This document shows positions 27,429-37,384 of a DNA stretch of 64,000 nucleotides, in pieces. Position 1 is the first letter of the stretch; each line of letters starts with the position of its first letter. The stretch is taken from NCBI GenBank assembly GCA_963765585.1, contig CAVXXB010000008.1:806001-870000 (forward strand). The letters are read 5' to 3'. The stretch comes from CAVXXB01 sp963765585 (GTDB lineage: Bacteria > Calditrichota > Calditrichia > JAJRVZ01). The notes below the pieces were generated by a model that was given only the letters and a program-made list of their open reading frames with translations, was not told the DNA's origin and made no database searches. A program made the translations under genes and the position numbers.

Positions 27429-30425
27429 TTATTCAAAGTCAAACCGAATCAACCAGCGGAAGTCAAATTTGCTCTGGCCATCGGGCGGATTACTCAACCA
27501 GACAGGAAAATCTACGCGGATTTTTGTCAAACTAAGCGCATAGTCTATAATATCCGGTGTCGTCCAGGCCAGGCTCACGCCTGACGCTGCTTTAAACGAT
27601 CCGATCTGAACCCGGTGATCATTCCAGACATTCCCCACATCAAAAAAGAAATAAGGATCAATCCGGCTTAAATAGTATGGTAATATGTACTCCAATGGAT
27701 TAGGAGTTTTAATATCAAAATTTAGGGCCAACGCATTCCGTCCATAGAGTGATTCCTCAAATCCGGATAACGAGTACCCGCGCACATTTGGGCCGCCTGC
27801 TTTATACAGATTTCCATTTCTTTTCCATGGCCAGGGCAGAGATCCACGACTGCGATAAAATATGTCCTGAAATTCACCCCAACTGTTGTCGCCGGAAAGA
27901 TAAAACAGGTATTGCGGAGGTACATCATTCTCCCCATATCCGGCAAACAGACGTACATCAAATTCAAAATCCGAGGATCTTTTCCAGAATTTATGTTGGC
28001 CGGTAAAATATATTTGCGAATACTGATACGCACTTCCCATTATGGATGTATGAAAATTAAGTGAGAAATTTTGTTTGGGATTCCAGCCGCCATAACTGGT
28101 GGCATAGTCCCAGGAGAAATACACAGAGTTCACATTCCCCCTGCCCCAGATATTCATCAGGTATTCATCATCAAACATCAGGTGATTGGCCAGACCGAGA
28201 CGCATAACAATATCACGCCGGCCGGAACGCGGCAATTGATGGGCGATGCCTATATTTCCACCCTGTCGGCCATCCAGGGTAAATAATCGCATTTCAATCT
28301 CTGACATCTTGCCAAGCCAGCTGATCGGAGTAACATAGTCGAAATCAAAATCAAGCCGGTTGGTTTTTGTTTTGTACCAAAAATTGAAATTAATTCTGTG
28401 ATCGATATTCAAATACGAGCCCTTGAGATTGGCCCCCAATTTCAATTTATCGATATCATTGTAAAAAATGAGTGGCCAGGTTTCCCAAATGTATTTTTGC
28501 AGAGGCGGCGACATTGCCTGAGCCTTCATAAAATGCCATTCCATGGGTGGGAATAATCCGGAATTATTATTCAGCCGGTTTTCGTCAAGTAATTTTATTT
28601 CGGGGTCAATGGCGATGTAATCGACCGGGTCGGTATGCCGGATGCGTACTGAGTGCTGCGACTGGCTGAAATGCCAGTATGGTAAATTAACTCTTCCCGG
28701 AAAAGGAGAATATTTATCCAGCGGAATATGGTATTTTATTTCAGTGGAATCATCAAAATACACACTAAAATTCAGCGGCATGAATATATTTTCATTTCGT
28801 TTGAAGTGAATATCCGTTTCAAAGACCGTTCCACTGTCGGTTAATGTTTTCCCCGTATCAAATCCATTCACCGCGTAGTCAAGTTTGCGATTGGTACGCA
28901 GCCACTGATCAAAAAACCAGTCCAGATCACGATCAGATGTTTTCTCCATCACGGAAATAAAATCATCCGGATAGGGATGCCGGAAACTCCAGGTGTTAAA
29001 ATAATTCATCATTCCAAGATTAAACAAACTATCGCCCAGAGTATATTCAAGCATAAACAGGACATTTGCCATCTTTGAATACTGAAGATAATATCCTTCA
29101 CGCCCTAAATAGTCCGCATGCAGATCAATGGGATCATCCACCAGGTTTCTTTTTGACAGGCGCAAAACAGAATATGCCTGATCGGTGCGATTATCACGAT
29201 CATAGCCAAATTTTTCAAAGAGCCAGCCGCGGTCGCCGGGATTCATGTTGCCTTCGACACCAAATATGGCCTCCATGGCCTTAATTTCAGCAAAGCTCGT
29301 AAATCCCTCATCCAGCCATTCATGTTCCAGCTGATTATTGGCCAGCAAACCATAAAACCAGTTATGGGCCATCTCATGGATGATCACAGCCCGGAACTCA
29401 CCCGGTTCATAATCGGCATTGATAAAATCATTGATCATCACCAGCTGGGGATATTCAATTCCCCCGGCTGTAATATAGGTATCCGCGATAGTCATCTGAT
29501 CATAGGGATAACGGCCATAGTTTTCACAGAGGAATTTTAAAGCCAGCGGGCCCCATTCCGTCACCGGGCGCCAGCTCTCCACATTATAGTCCATTACCAG
29601 GATATTTAGTATTATGCCGTCCCATTCCGCTTGTAATAATTCATAAGTGGGATCCGTGGTCCAGGCAAAATCATGGACATTTTCTGCTTTAAACTCCCAT
29701 GGTATCAGTACGGTGTCCGAATAATCCGCGCGCAGCCATTCCGGGGCTGCGGTTTCCAAAAGCGGCAAGACTTCGTCTGCATTTTGCAGATTACCTGTTG
29801 CACCCACGCGAAAATCCTGGGGAACCCGAATGGTTACATCAAAATCGCCCCATTCCTGATAAAATTCATTATCCAGATGTTGATGCAGGTGCCATCCGGC
29901 ACGATCATACACCACCGGTGTGACAAACCAGTTCCCCACATCATAATGTAATCCCTGGTAACCGTACCTTCCGGCAGCCGGAGGCAACTTCACCTCAAAC
30001 TGGAATGCCAATGTAACCGAGTCACCCGGCAAAACCGACGTTGCCAGATCTAACTGCATCAAAGTATGATCAATAGAATATCTGCTTTTTACGGAATCAT
30101 TCTCGAATGCACTAATAATTTTTATCCAGCCGCGATCTTCAGGATAATCAGGAAACGCCAGAGAATGACGGCGGTATTTATTCATATAGAGATGAAAATA
30201 CAATTCAGACAAGGTATCGGGAGAGTGGTTCACGTACAGCAGATGTTCGTTTGCCTCGAGAATATTTGAATCAATATTGAGCACTACATCAATATCGTAT
30301 TTTACATATTGCTGAAAATAGTTATCATGATGATTTGTAGAGGCATTTAAACTTAGCACCGATAAAAAAAGTGAAACTAAAACCAATATAATGTCATCCT
30401 GAAAGAACCTTTTACCTTTGCCCAT
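27429..30425 (-). CDS. M1 metallopeptidase fused to an Omp85-like outer membrane barrel
   Basis: From MGKGKRFFQDD the protein has a signal peptide and an M1 aminopeptidase-like region. It carries HEMAHNW (zinc site, near residue 350), an 18-residue gap to the third ligand in WLDEGF, and GGIEYP in place of the GAMEN exopeptidase motif. After about residue 600 come alternating amphipathic strands with GPNVRGYS (the Omp85 L6 VRGF/Y motif, about residue 883), YFFFDVGNVW and a final RFDF strand. This is the C-terminal barrel pattern of the BamA/TamA/D15 family. The protein would carry its peptidase in the periplasm or on the surface, anchored in the outer membrane. The 30 extra in-frame residues upstream are repeat-derived. 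Confidence 0.82.
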   Translation of the reverse strand: MGKGKRFFQDDIILVLVSLFLSVLSLNASTNHHDNYFQQYVKYDIDVVLNIDSNILEANEHLLYVNHSPDTLSELYFHLYMNKYRRHSLAFPDYPEDRGWIKIISAFENDSVKSRYSIDHTLMQLDLATSVLPGDSVTLAFQFEVKLPPAAGRYGYQGLHYDVGNWFVTPVVYDRAGWHLHQHLDNEFYQEWGDFDVTIRVPQDFRVGATGNLQNADEVLPLLETAAPEWLRADYSDTVLIPWEFKAENVHDFAWTTDPTYELLQAEWDGIILNILVMDYNVESWRPVTEWGPLALKFLCENYGRYPYDQMTIADTYITAGGIEYPQLVMINDFINADYEPGEFRAVIIHEMAHNWFYGLLANNQLEHEWLDEGFTSFAEIKAMEAIFGVEGNMNPGDRGWLFEKFGYDRDNRTDQAYSVLRLSKRNLVDDPIDLHADYLGREGYYLQYSKMANVLFMLEYTLGDSLFNLGMMNYFNTWSFRHPYPDDFISVMEKTSDRDLDWFFDQWLRTNRKLDYAVNGFDTGKTLTDSGTVFETDIHFKRNENIFMPLNFSVYFDDSTEIKYHIPLDKYSPFPGRVNLPYWHFSQSQHSVRIRHTDPVDYIAIDPEIKLLDENRLNNNSGLFPPMEWHFMKAQAMSPPLQKYIWETWPLIFYNDIDKLKLGANLKGSYLNIDHRINFNFWYKTKTNRLDFDFDYVTPISWLGKMSEIEMRLFTLDGRQGGNIGIAHQLPRSGRRDIVMRLGLANHLMFDDEYLMNIWGRGNVNSVYFSWDYATSYGGWNPKQNFSLNFHTSIMGSAYQYSQIYFTGQHKFWKRSSDFEFDVRLFAGYGENDVPPQYLFYLSGDNSWGEFQDIFYRSRGSLPWPWKRNGNLYKAGGPNVRGYSLSGFEESLYGRNALALNFDIKTPNPLEYILPYYLSRIDPYFFFDVGNVWNDHRVQIGSFKAASGVSLAWTTPDIIDYALSLTKIRVDFPVWLSNPPDGQSKFDFRWLIRFDFE

Positions 30426-30994
30426 ATGTATTCCTATACTGCAATCTGAGTCTTGTATCCTGCCTATCGCAAGGACACAGCATGCCGTGTCCCTACTTCG
30501 AAATTCAACATTCAATATTTTTAATTCTTATAGCGCCTGAGTCCCTAAGTCCCTTTGAATAGGCACAAAGGCACAGAGGCACAAAGTACTTTTTACTTCG
30601 AAATTCAACATTTGATATTTTTACTTTCTATAGTCCCTGAGCACCTGAGTCCCTAAGTCCCTTTGAATAGGCACAAAGGCCAGAGGCACAAAGGCACAGA
30701 GTACTTTTTACTTCGAAATTCAACATTCGATATTTTTACTTTCAAAAGGTCCTGCCTATAACAGGGACACAGCATGCCGTGTCCCTACGCCCTGTCATCT
30801 CGAAGAGATTCTCCTGCATTTTACGGTGCCCGGACGGCGGGAAGATTCCTCCGGAATGACAATCAGGAACCAGTTTCCAATTGGCAATTCGCAATAGGCA
30901 ATAGGCAATTAGCACCTGCATCTTGATCTTGTATCTTGTATCTTGCATCCTGAATCAATTCTTCTTCGCTTTTAGTCCTGCTGCCCGTTTTATA
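30426..30994. repeat. Low-complexity dispersed repeats
   Basis: This region contains two similar blocks built from 'GTCCCTAAGTCCCTTTGAAT', 'AGGCACAAAGGCACAGAGGC' and 'TTCGAAATTCAACATTTGAT', two copies of the palindrome GGACACAGCATGCCGTGTCC, and 'TATCTTGTATCTTGCATCC' pieces near dinB. The same vocabulary recurs at 32.2, 50.0, 55.0 and 58.4 kb. No coding frame of its own is visible. Confidence 0.75.
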
Positions 30995-32134
30995 CTATTT
31001 CTTGCCAAAACGTGATTTTACCAGATCAGACAGTTCATCCAGTTTTGAATCTTCCGGCTGATCTCCGTCAAAAATGGATAATTGAGATACAGATTCACCG
31101 GTAAATCCACTGACACCTACTCCCAGTAATCGGACTTTTCTATGGGTTTGATAAGCTTGATTAAATAAATCATTGATGGTTTTATGAATCACTTCGGTAT
31201 TTGCAGTGCGATCTTTTAAGGTTTTGTTTCTTGTAAGCGTCTCGAATCCCTCATAGCGTAATTTGAGATGAATGGTTTTCCCCTTCAAATCCTGCTGCCG
31301 CATACGCCAGGCTACCTTCTCGGTAAGTTGGAGTAGTGTTTTGCTTATTTGTTCGCTGTCCGTAATATCATGTGAGAACGTAATTTCATTGCTAACCGAT
31401 TTTACGCCATGTTCGGGAATAACAGCACGGTTATCTTCGCCTTTGGCCAGATAATAAAAATGTGTCCCCAGTTTTCCGAATTTAGATTCTAATAAATCCA
31501 GGGGTAATGCGGCCAGATCGCCGATGGTATGTATACCGTTACTTTCCAGTTTTACAATCGTCTTCTTACCGGCACCCCACATGCGTGAGACGTGCAACGG
31601 AGATAAAAATTCCTTTATTTTATCTTGCTGGACGATAACAAGCCCGTCCGGTTTTTCAAGATCGGAGGCAATTTTGGCCAGAAATTTATTCGGTGCAATT
31701 CCAGCTGATCCGGTAATACCCTGATCTTGCTTAATTCTTTCTTTTAATTTGTTCCCAATATCTTCTTTTGATTTAAATAGATTCAAAGTGCCGCTAATAT
31801 CCAGGAATGCCTCATCAATGGACAGCGGCTCCACCAGATCGGTAAATTCGTAGAACAATTTAAAGATATCTTTACTCACCTGTGAATATAAATGTCCGTT
31901 TGGCGGGACAAAGATCCCATGGGGACAAAGTTTATAGGCTTTTGATACGGGCATGGCGGAGTGCACACCGAATTTCCGGGCCTCATAGGAGCATGTGGAT
32001 ACAACGCCACGGCCCTTACCGCCATGGGGATCCGCACCGACAATCAAAGGTTTGCCGCGGAACTCGGGATGATCCCGTTGCTCGACTGCAGCAAAAAACG
32101 CGTCCATGTCGATGTGGAGAATGACTCTCTCCAT
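30995..32134 (-). CDS. dinB: DNA polymerase IV
   Basis: A standard 379-residue Y-family polymerase: HIDMDAFFAAVEQ (first catalytic Asp), LSIDEAFLDISG (Asp and Glu catalytic pair), the helix-hairpin-helix thumb, and a little-finger domain followed by a C-terminal QLSIF-type sliding-clamp motif. It performs translesion synthesis. In contrast to the second Y-family gene at 51 kb, all catalytic residues are canonical, and no LexA-type palindrome is seen upstream. Confidence 0.95.
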   Translation of the reverse strand: MERVILHIDMDAFFAAVEQRDHPEFRGKPLIVGADPHGGKGRGVVSTCSYEARKFGVHSAMPVSKAYKLCPHGIFVPPNGHLYSQVSKDIFKLFYEFTDLVEPLSIDEAFLDISGTLNLFKSKEDIGNKLKERIKQDQGITGSAGIAPNKFLAKIASDLEKPDGLVIVQQDKIKEFLSPLHVSRMWGAGKKTIVKLESNGIHTIGDLAALPLDLLESKFGKLGTHFYYLAKGEDNRAVIPEHGVKSVSNEITFSHDITDSEQISKTLLQLTEKVAWRMRQQDLKGKTIHLKLRYEGFETLTRNKTLKDRTANTEVIHKTINDLFNQAYQTHRKVRLLGVGVSGFTGESVSQLSIFDGDQPEDSKLDELSDLVKSRFGKK

Positions 32135-32495
32135 TTTAGGTGCTCCTGATAGTATGAAAGAGACAAAGTTTAAAAGCGCCTGAGCGCCTAAGTCCCTGAG
32201 TCCCTCTGAATTGGCACAGAGAACTTTTTACTTTGAAATTCAACATTCGAAATTATTACTTTTAAAGTCCCTGAGTCCCTAAGTCCCTTTGAATAGGCAC
32301 AAAGGCACCAACGCAAAAGTTTAAAAGTCCCTAAGCACCTGAGTACCTAAGTCACGGCATATTTTTGGGTCATCCTGTCCCGGAACGGGATCCCATGGAT
32401 AAGGACCTTTTATCCGTTCTGCCAATCTCATTAATTATAAATATTTTTTTCTCTGCGTACTCTGTATTTACTTCGCGAACTTTGCGGTAAATAAA
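32135..32495. repeat. Low-complexity dispersed repeats
   Basis: The stretch repeats the 'CCTAAGTCCCTGAGTCCCT' and 'TTCGAAATT' vocabulary of the neighbouring gap, and has one copy of the palindromic TCCCGGAACGGGA element followed by TCCCATGGATAAG (also at 46.1 and 54.5 kb). No gene is seen. Confidence 0.7.
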
Positions 32496-32885
32496 TCATT
32501 CTTGTCCCGCCACGGCTGTCCTGAAATCCGCCAGATGTTTCTTATAAATAGCCTTAAATTTATACTGCCGTTCAAAGATAAATATAATTTCCTCTTCTGC
32601 AAGATCATTCACTGTACACAGTTTTTCCATATGTAATGCAAATTCTTTCATAAACGAGATGAGCCGTTCAATTTGTTTTATCAGGATTAATTGCTTATTT
32701 AATTGGGCAGTATTTTTCTTTTGCAACTCATCTTTTTGGTGGATAAATATTTGTCGCATTTTTAATATTTCAATCTGAAATTCTTCCCCTGCCAGCTGAT
32801 GTTTTTTTTGCAGCATGCCGGCCTGGGTCAGTTCAAATGCCTGTAATAATTGTGTACATTCTGTGAAGTAATCAGAATTCATCAA
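32496..32885 (-). CDS. Coiled-coil protein of unknown function
   Basis: This 129-residue, strongly helical, Gln/Lys/Glu-rich protein has no recognisable motif. It overlaps the end of the hemerythrin-like gene by 14 bases and is thus translated with it. Heptad-like hydrophobic spacing through residues 40-100 suggests a helical bundle or coiled coil. It could be a partner of the hemerythrin protein, but this is inference from position only. Confidence 0.6.
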   Translation of the reverse strand: MMNSDYFTECTQLLQAFELTQAGMLQKKHQLAGEEFQIEILKMRQIFIHQKDELQKKNTAQLNKQLILIKQIERLISFMKEFALHMEKLCTVNDLAEEEIIFIFERQYKFKAIYKKHLADFRTAVAGQE

Positions 32886-33381
32886 TTATCTTTTCCATAT
32901 TATGCTTGAATTTGGCCAGAATCACATCTTTTTCCTGTTGACTGAGTTTTTGATCCAGCATACGGTAAAGAAACACCCGTTCACGTGCATCATGATGATC
33001 AAGCAATTCTTTGAATTTATAATAGGAGTCAAAGCGCCGTACTAGTTCAACATCGGCGGGCGGATTTTTCCTCCATAGATTTAGATCTGTGATGTACGTA
33101 TTCATCATTCGCAAAATTTGCTGGTGTTCACGCTGGTAAAACCGCACTGCCCCGCCAGGGGGTTCAGGTTGTATTCTTTCCTGGTATGGCGGAAGCAGCA
33201 ATGTTTCTTCATCCATGGCGTGTTGTTTAAGCAGAACTGCCAGCCGGGATAGCTGGATATATGAATCTTCAAATCGAGCATTCATGATCAGCTTTTGGTG
33301 ATCGATAAATACCTGATCTGTGTATTCATGAAAATTATTCAGGTCGGTGATGGAGGTGAAATTTAGGTTTAGTTTGGTCAT
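32872..33381 (-). CDS. Hemerythrin-like (HHE) protein
   Basis: A 169-residue four-helix protein with the HHE pattern of metal ligands: DHQKL near the N-terminus, QHAMDEETLLLPPY, YQREHQQI and LDHHDARERVFLY. Hemerythrin-like domains bind di-iron and sense or handle O2, NO or iron. It is the upstream gene of a pair with the coiled-coil protein. Start MTKLNLNF is supported by the family start; there is no signal peptide. Confidence 0.82.
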   Translation of the reverse strand: MTKLNLNFTSITDLNNFHEYTDQVFIDHQKLIMNARFEDSYIQLSRLAVLLKQHAMDEETLLLPPYQERIQPEPPGGAVRFYQREHQQILRMMNTYITDLNLWRKNPPADVELVRRFDSYYKFKELLDHHDARERVFLYRMLDQKLSQQEKDVILAKFKHNMEKIIDEF

Positions 33382-33746
33382 TGTAATTTGTGCTAACCAG
33401 AATAATTTATCTCTCGCGGAGATGCAGAGACGCTGAGATTTATTCTAATTTTTTTATATAAAGATTTTTTGATTAAATGTAAAATTTTTCGATGACTTTA
33501 AATTTTGATTGCGTTAGGGACACGGCACCCGTATAACGGGGTCTTCGACATGCCGCATGCCTGCCTGGTTCCCAAGTTGAACTTGGGAATCCAAATGTGT
33601 TCCCAAACTCAGTTTGGGAACAAGGAGTCAGAATCCAATCTTTTACCCACACATCGGGAAGATCCCTGCGGGATGACAATATCCAGCATCAAGCATTCAG
33701 TATCCAGTCTCCGGAATCCTGCATCCTGTATCTTGTATCCTGAATC
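33382..33746. repeat. Intergenic dispersed repeats
   Basis: Contains an interrupted version of the GGGACACGGC palindrome (33515-33560, with an inserted CCGTATAACGGGGTC hairpin), a 'CCCAAGTTGAACTTGGGA / CCCAAACTCAGTTTGGGA' double palindrome near 33570-33620, a 'CGGGAAGATCCCTGCGGGAT' piece, and a 'CCTGCATCCTGTATCTTG' tail. No gene is evident. Confidence 0.7.
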
Positions 33747-34538
33747 CTACCTCCTGCCCACCACCGTCGCAAAAAACATCCCCGCCTGCAGCAAAATAAT
33801 GGCGGCGCCTGCCGGGACATCCAGGTAATATGAGATCAAAAGGCCGCCGGTGGCACCCACAATTCCGAGTATAACAGAAATTATGGTCATCATCCGGAAT
33901 GTATTTGCCAGCTGGCGCGCCGTGGCAGCCGGAATCACCAGAAAGGCGGCAATCAGCACAATGCCAATCAGTTTGATGGCAACCACGATCGTCACAGCAA
34001 TCAAAATTGCCAGGATATAATCATCACGCTTTACCGGCAACCGGTCTGATTGGGATAATTCGCGGTCAAAGGATGAATATGCCCAGCGCTGCCACAGCGG
34101 AAACATCAGGATTGTAATAACCACCAGCACAGAGATTATATAAATATCCTGCCAGGATATGGCCAGAATTGAGCCAAACAGATAGGTGAAGGCGTCATCG
34201 GTATATTCCTGGCGAAGGAACAGAAAAACGATACCCAGGGCCATGGAAACGGAAAAAAATACTCCGATAGCAGTATCCCCGCTGAGTTCGGTCCGGTCCT
34301 TTACCCAGGTGATGCCCAGAGCCACAAGAATAGTGAACGGGACGGCGACCCACAATGGTTCGGTATTCAGTAATAATCCCAGGGCCACACCGCCAAAGGC
34401 CGCATGGGCCAGACCGCTGCCCAGAAAACTTAGCCCGCGCTGAACGACAAATACGCCATAATAACTGGCCAGGAATCCAATCAGGATTCCGCCGATAAAG
34501 GCTCTTTGAATAAACGGATGTGAGAATAGCTCAAACAT
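33747..34538 (-). CDS. znuB: Zinc/manganese ABC transporter permease
   Basis: A 263-residue integral membrane protein of the ABC-3 family (ZnuB/MntB-like) with about eight hydrophobic helices and the conserved GLGLAHAAFGGVALG-like segment (here GSGLAHAAFGGVALG). It overlaps the ATPase gene by 8 bases. With the ATPase and binding protein it would import Zn2+ or Mn2+. The metal cannot be decided from sequence alone. Confidence 0.92.
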   Translation of the reverse strand: MFELFSHPFIQRAFIGGILIGFLASYYGVFVVQRGLSFLGSGLAHAAFGGVALGLLLNTEPLWVAVPFTILVALGITWVKDRTELSGDTAIGVFFSVSMALGIVFLFLRQEYTDDAFTYLFGSILAISWQDIYIISVLVVITILMFPLWQRWAYSSFDRELSQSDRLPVKRDDYILAILIAVTIVVAIKLIGIVLIAAFLVIPAATARQLANTFRMMTIISVILGIVGATGGLLISYYLDVPAGAAIILLQAGMFFATVVGRR

Positions 34539-35283
34539 TATTAAACGGTATCTTTAATTTATGATCATGGCCCATATGACCAAACGCCATGCGCAGATTA
34601 TCTTCCCGGAACGCCTCCGCCGGTGGTCCGAAACTGATTTGTTTTTTATTGAGCAGTAAAACAAAATCGGCATGATGCGTGGCGGCATGCCAGTCGTGGG
34701 TAATCATAATAATAGTTGCACCGGAACTTTTCTGATACGATTCCAACTGCTTATACATATCAATTTCACCAAGCGTATCAATTCCCGTGGCTGGCTCATC
34801 CAGCATGACCAACCGGGGTTGGCGGACGATACTGCGCGCCAGACAAATGCGCTGCAATTCGCCACCGGACAACTTGTTGACAGAACGATTGGCAAGATGT
34901 GCCGCGCCAACCTGTTCTAATGCATGTAAGGCTTTTTGATGGGCATCTGTTTTGAGACGCCATGGCCAGGCACGATCAATGCCGGTGAGTACCAGTTCAA
35001 CAGATATCGCCGGAAACCGGCGGTCCATGGTCTTAAATTGAGGTACATAGCCGATCCATTCCGGAGGTACTTTGGCTATCGGGCGATCAAACACAGACAC
35101 CTCACCCTGATATTCCGTTTGCAAACCGAGCAGCACTTTTAGAAAGGTGGACTTTCCGGCACCATTTGGTCCGACAATGGCAACAAAGGAATTTTCCGGG
35201 ATCTCCAGATGCAGATTCTCCAGGGCAAAAAAATCGCTGAAGCGGACAGACAAATTATCAATTGTGATTCCGGACTTGCTCAA
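34531..35283 (-). CDS. znuC: Zinc/manganese ABC transporter ATPase
   Basis: A 250-residue ABC ATPase with Walker A (GPNGAGKST), Q-loop, signature LSGGELQR, Walker B (LVMLDEP) and switch His (MITHDWHA). It is placed between the permease and the substrate-binding protein, with a 4-base ATGA overlap with the binding-protein gene. The C-terminal tail (GHMGHDHK) is His-rich, as often seen in zinc transporters. Confidence 0.95.
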   Translation of the reverse strand: MSKSGITIDNLSVRFSDFFALENLHLEIPENSFVAIVGPNGAGKSTFLKVLLGLQTEYQGEVSVFDRPIAKVPPEWIGYVPQFKTMDRRFPAISVELVLTGIDRAWPWRLKTDAHQKALHALEQVGAAHLANRSVNKLSGGELQRICLARSIVRQPRLVMLDEPATGIDTLGEIDMYKQLESYQKSSGATIIMITHDWHAATHHADFVLLLNKKQISFGPPAEAFREDNLRMAFGHMGHDHKLKIPFNNV

Positions 35284-36138
35284 TTGAGTGACTCCAAAAG
35301 TAATTTTGTATTAAACCGGATCAGGTCCTGGTATGTTTTAATTTGTTTATTCATCCCCATGGGATCCATTTCACAGACCGGGATTCCGGCCGATTCAGAA
35401 ATTAATCCGGCAATATCATCGGCATGGGCCGGATGGGTTAAGATAATTTTTACATCGTTATTAATCAAATTATCTATCATTTTCTGCAAAGATTTAGGTG
35501 TGGGATGCTGGCCGGGAAGTTTTTCGATTATTCCGACAATCCGGAAGCCATATCGTTTCAGATAGTAATTGAAGAAAGGATGAGAAAGAATTACTCCGGT
35601 ACCTTTATGAGGCATTGTTTTTGTCTCTATTTCCCTGTGTAAATCTGACAGATCAAATGAAAAACGGTCCATATTAATTTTCAGTTCGTTCGGGTCAAGC
35701 GTAGTAAATTTTATCAGATAATCTGTGAGTCGAGGAAGTAGCGCCTGAACTGCCAGCGGATCCATCCAGAAATGCGGATCAGGTGAACCTGGATCATCAT
35801 TAAAGTCTGATGGTAAAACCGGCCGGGATGAGTGACAGCAGATCAATTTTATTAATAAGCGGGAGATCGGCTGCCCATGTATCCAGATTTTTTCCGCCGG
35901 TAAATAATATTTGTGTCTGTTCCAGACCCCGCAGGTCGGATGGCCGAAGCCGAAACGTATGCGGTGAAGCCGAAGCCGGCATCAGGTTGTGAACCGGGTA
36001 TTGCGGTCCCACCAGTTCGTCGATAATTAATTGAAAAGGATGGATCGTCGTAGCGATCAGACTCTGATTTTGGTTTTTATTGCATGAAAATAAGATGAGT
36101 AGAATAAACAGAACGAACAGGTGATAGAATTTTTTCAT
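35280..36138 (-). CDS. znuA: Zinc/manganese ABC transporter binding lipoprotein, frameshifted
   Basis: The start at 36138 gives a lipoprotein signal (LFVLFILLILFSC) followed by the ZnuA fold. Metal-ligand segments are TTIHPFQ, SASPHTF, DPHFWMDP, LSHPFFNYY and MDPMG. The first frame ends after SLIPAG at about 35800; the second frame resumes at LPSDFNDDPGSPDPH. The join needs one base near the TTTT at about 35812-35815, a likely homopolymer error. It is the first gene of the znuACB operon. Confidence 0.88.
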
Positions 36139-36420
36139 ATTTTTAAGTTGTATTGTCTTAACTATGTGTTTCCTTGAACCCCTTATTGCCTGAATTCTAA
36201 TTTTGCATCTGCCGGAAAGATGAGGGATCATCAAGTAGAATTTTTGCCACATTCCTGGTAATATAATCATGCATATTGGAATATAGAATTCCAAAATACA
36301 TGGTGCAAATTAACTATAAATTAGCAGACATTAAACAAAAATCATTTCAGTTTTTTAATTTATTATTTGGATGCGTAAATTGGATCTGCCGTTCTTTGAA
36401 ATACCTCAGCTGTAATAATA

Positions 36421-37127
36421 CCTATTCGGCGCTCGGTACTACGATCCCGAGGTAGGAAAGTTCCTTTCGGTAGATCCATTAACAGATCTGAGAACGAAAT
36501 CTTAGTCCTTATCATTATGTGCAGAATAATCCGATTAATAGATTTGACCCCAATGGAAAGTTTGATTTTTGGAAAATTGGGGCAATGATGAACACAGGTG
36601 TAGCAGTTATGCAATCACAAGTAAATAGTGCCATGAATAGTCAGGTAAGTTTTAGTGTGGGTAGTGCTAGTTCCGATGGAAACGGTAGAGATCTCTTACA
36701 ATTGAGTAATCAAACCGGTGGTCAAGTGACACTGGATAATTTGCCCTCTGAACAACAGGTCTTGGAAACTCTGACGATGGTTAGTGAAGTTGCAGGAGAT
36801 ACAAAAATGGTTTGTGGTACTGCAGCAATTGCAACTTCAGCGGTTCCACTGGTTAGTGCCACATTTGCAACAGCCGCCGGAACAGTCGGTTTTATAGAAA
36901 CAGCTGCTGATGCGACTAAAGTTATGATGACTCAGAATCCTAAAGATGCAATAAAATTGGGGATCAATATTGCGACCGGAAAAGTAGGTGAGAAAATTGG
37001 AGGCATACTGAAAAACACCGTTGCAGGGGACAACCTTGAAGAAGTTACAAGTTCATTTATAAATGGTGCTGTAGAAGCAATTGAAGGTGTTACTTCAACA
37101 TTAATAAATGACAAAATAAATGAATAA
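36421..37127 (+). pseudogene. Displaced Rhs C-terminal tip A, Ala/Gly-rich toxin-like tail (frameshifted)
   Basis: The DNA opens with the tip junction CCTATTCGGCGCTCGGTACTA and encodes the end of the Rhs core (GARYYDPEVGKFLSVDPLT), stops at 36503, and resumes one base away as SPYHYVQNNPINRFDPNGK. The tail (about 165 residues) is rich in Ala, Gly, Thr and Val with long hydrophobic helices (VCGTAAIATSAVPLVSATFA), suggesting a membrane-active domain. No start codon, RBS or upstream Rhs core precedes it, so it is an orphan tip that would need recombination onto a full Rhs gene to be expressed. A small two-helix gene follows. Confidence 0.75.
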
Positions 37128-37139
37128 AGGAGTAGTAAA

Positions 37140-37346
37140 ATTATTGAGAATAATTCAAAATTACTGTTCTACATCATTGCTATTATCGTGGGAATTATTG
37201 GAGTTTTATTTGAGATTTGGCAGAGAAAAACGACTAAATATAAAGATGATATAATAAAAGGTAAGATTTCAACCTGGGAAGTATATATTGCAATTTTTGT
37301 AGGATTTTATGGATTAATAATGCTTATATATGAATTGATTGAATAA
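37140..37346 (+). CDS. Small two-helix membrane protein, possible immunity to tip A
   Basis: An open frame of 68 codons ends at TAA 37344-37346 and encodes two hydrophobic helices (LLFYIIAIIVGIIGVLF and VYIAIFVGFYGLIMLIY) separated by a basic loop. An AGGAG lies 7 bases before an ATT codon at 37140; there is no ATG, GTG or TTG at this position, so the start is either ATT or mis-sequenced. Its position right after tip A and its likeness in plan to the small membrane protein after tip E suggest an immunity role for membrane-active toxins. Confidence 0.5.
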   Translation: MIENNSKLLFYIIAIIVGIIGVLFEIWQRKTTKYKDDIIKGKISTWEVYIAIFVGFYGLIMLIYELIE

Positions 37347-37384
37347 TCAAACATTAGGATTGATTTTAATTCTGTTCGTTAATT

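Noticed and set aside
30742..30948. 68-residue minus-strand frame beside dinB
   Set aside because: Its translation is the dispersed repeat vocabulary seen also in the extension of the M1 gene and elsewhere.
31000..32200. LexA-type operator upstream of dinB
   Set aside because: No GTAC-N4-GTWC palindrome is present within the upstream gap; only repeat DNA is seen.
33473..33828. Frames of 68 and 107 residues in the gap before znuB
   Set aside because: They consist of palindromic repeat sequence and run into znuB antisense; no homology is recognisable.
36363..36614. Minus-strand 83-residue frame at the start of Rhs tip A
   Set aside because: It is antisense to the Rhs core end; the plus strand gives the GARYYDP and NPINRFDPNG signatures.
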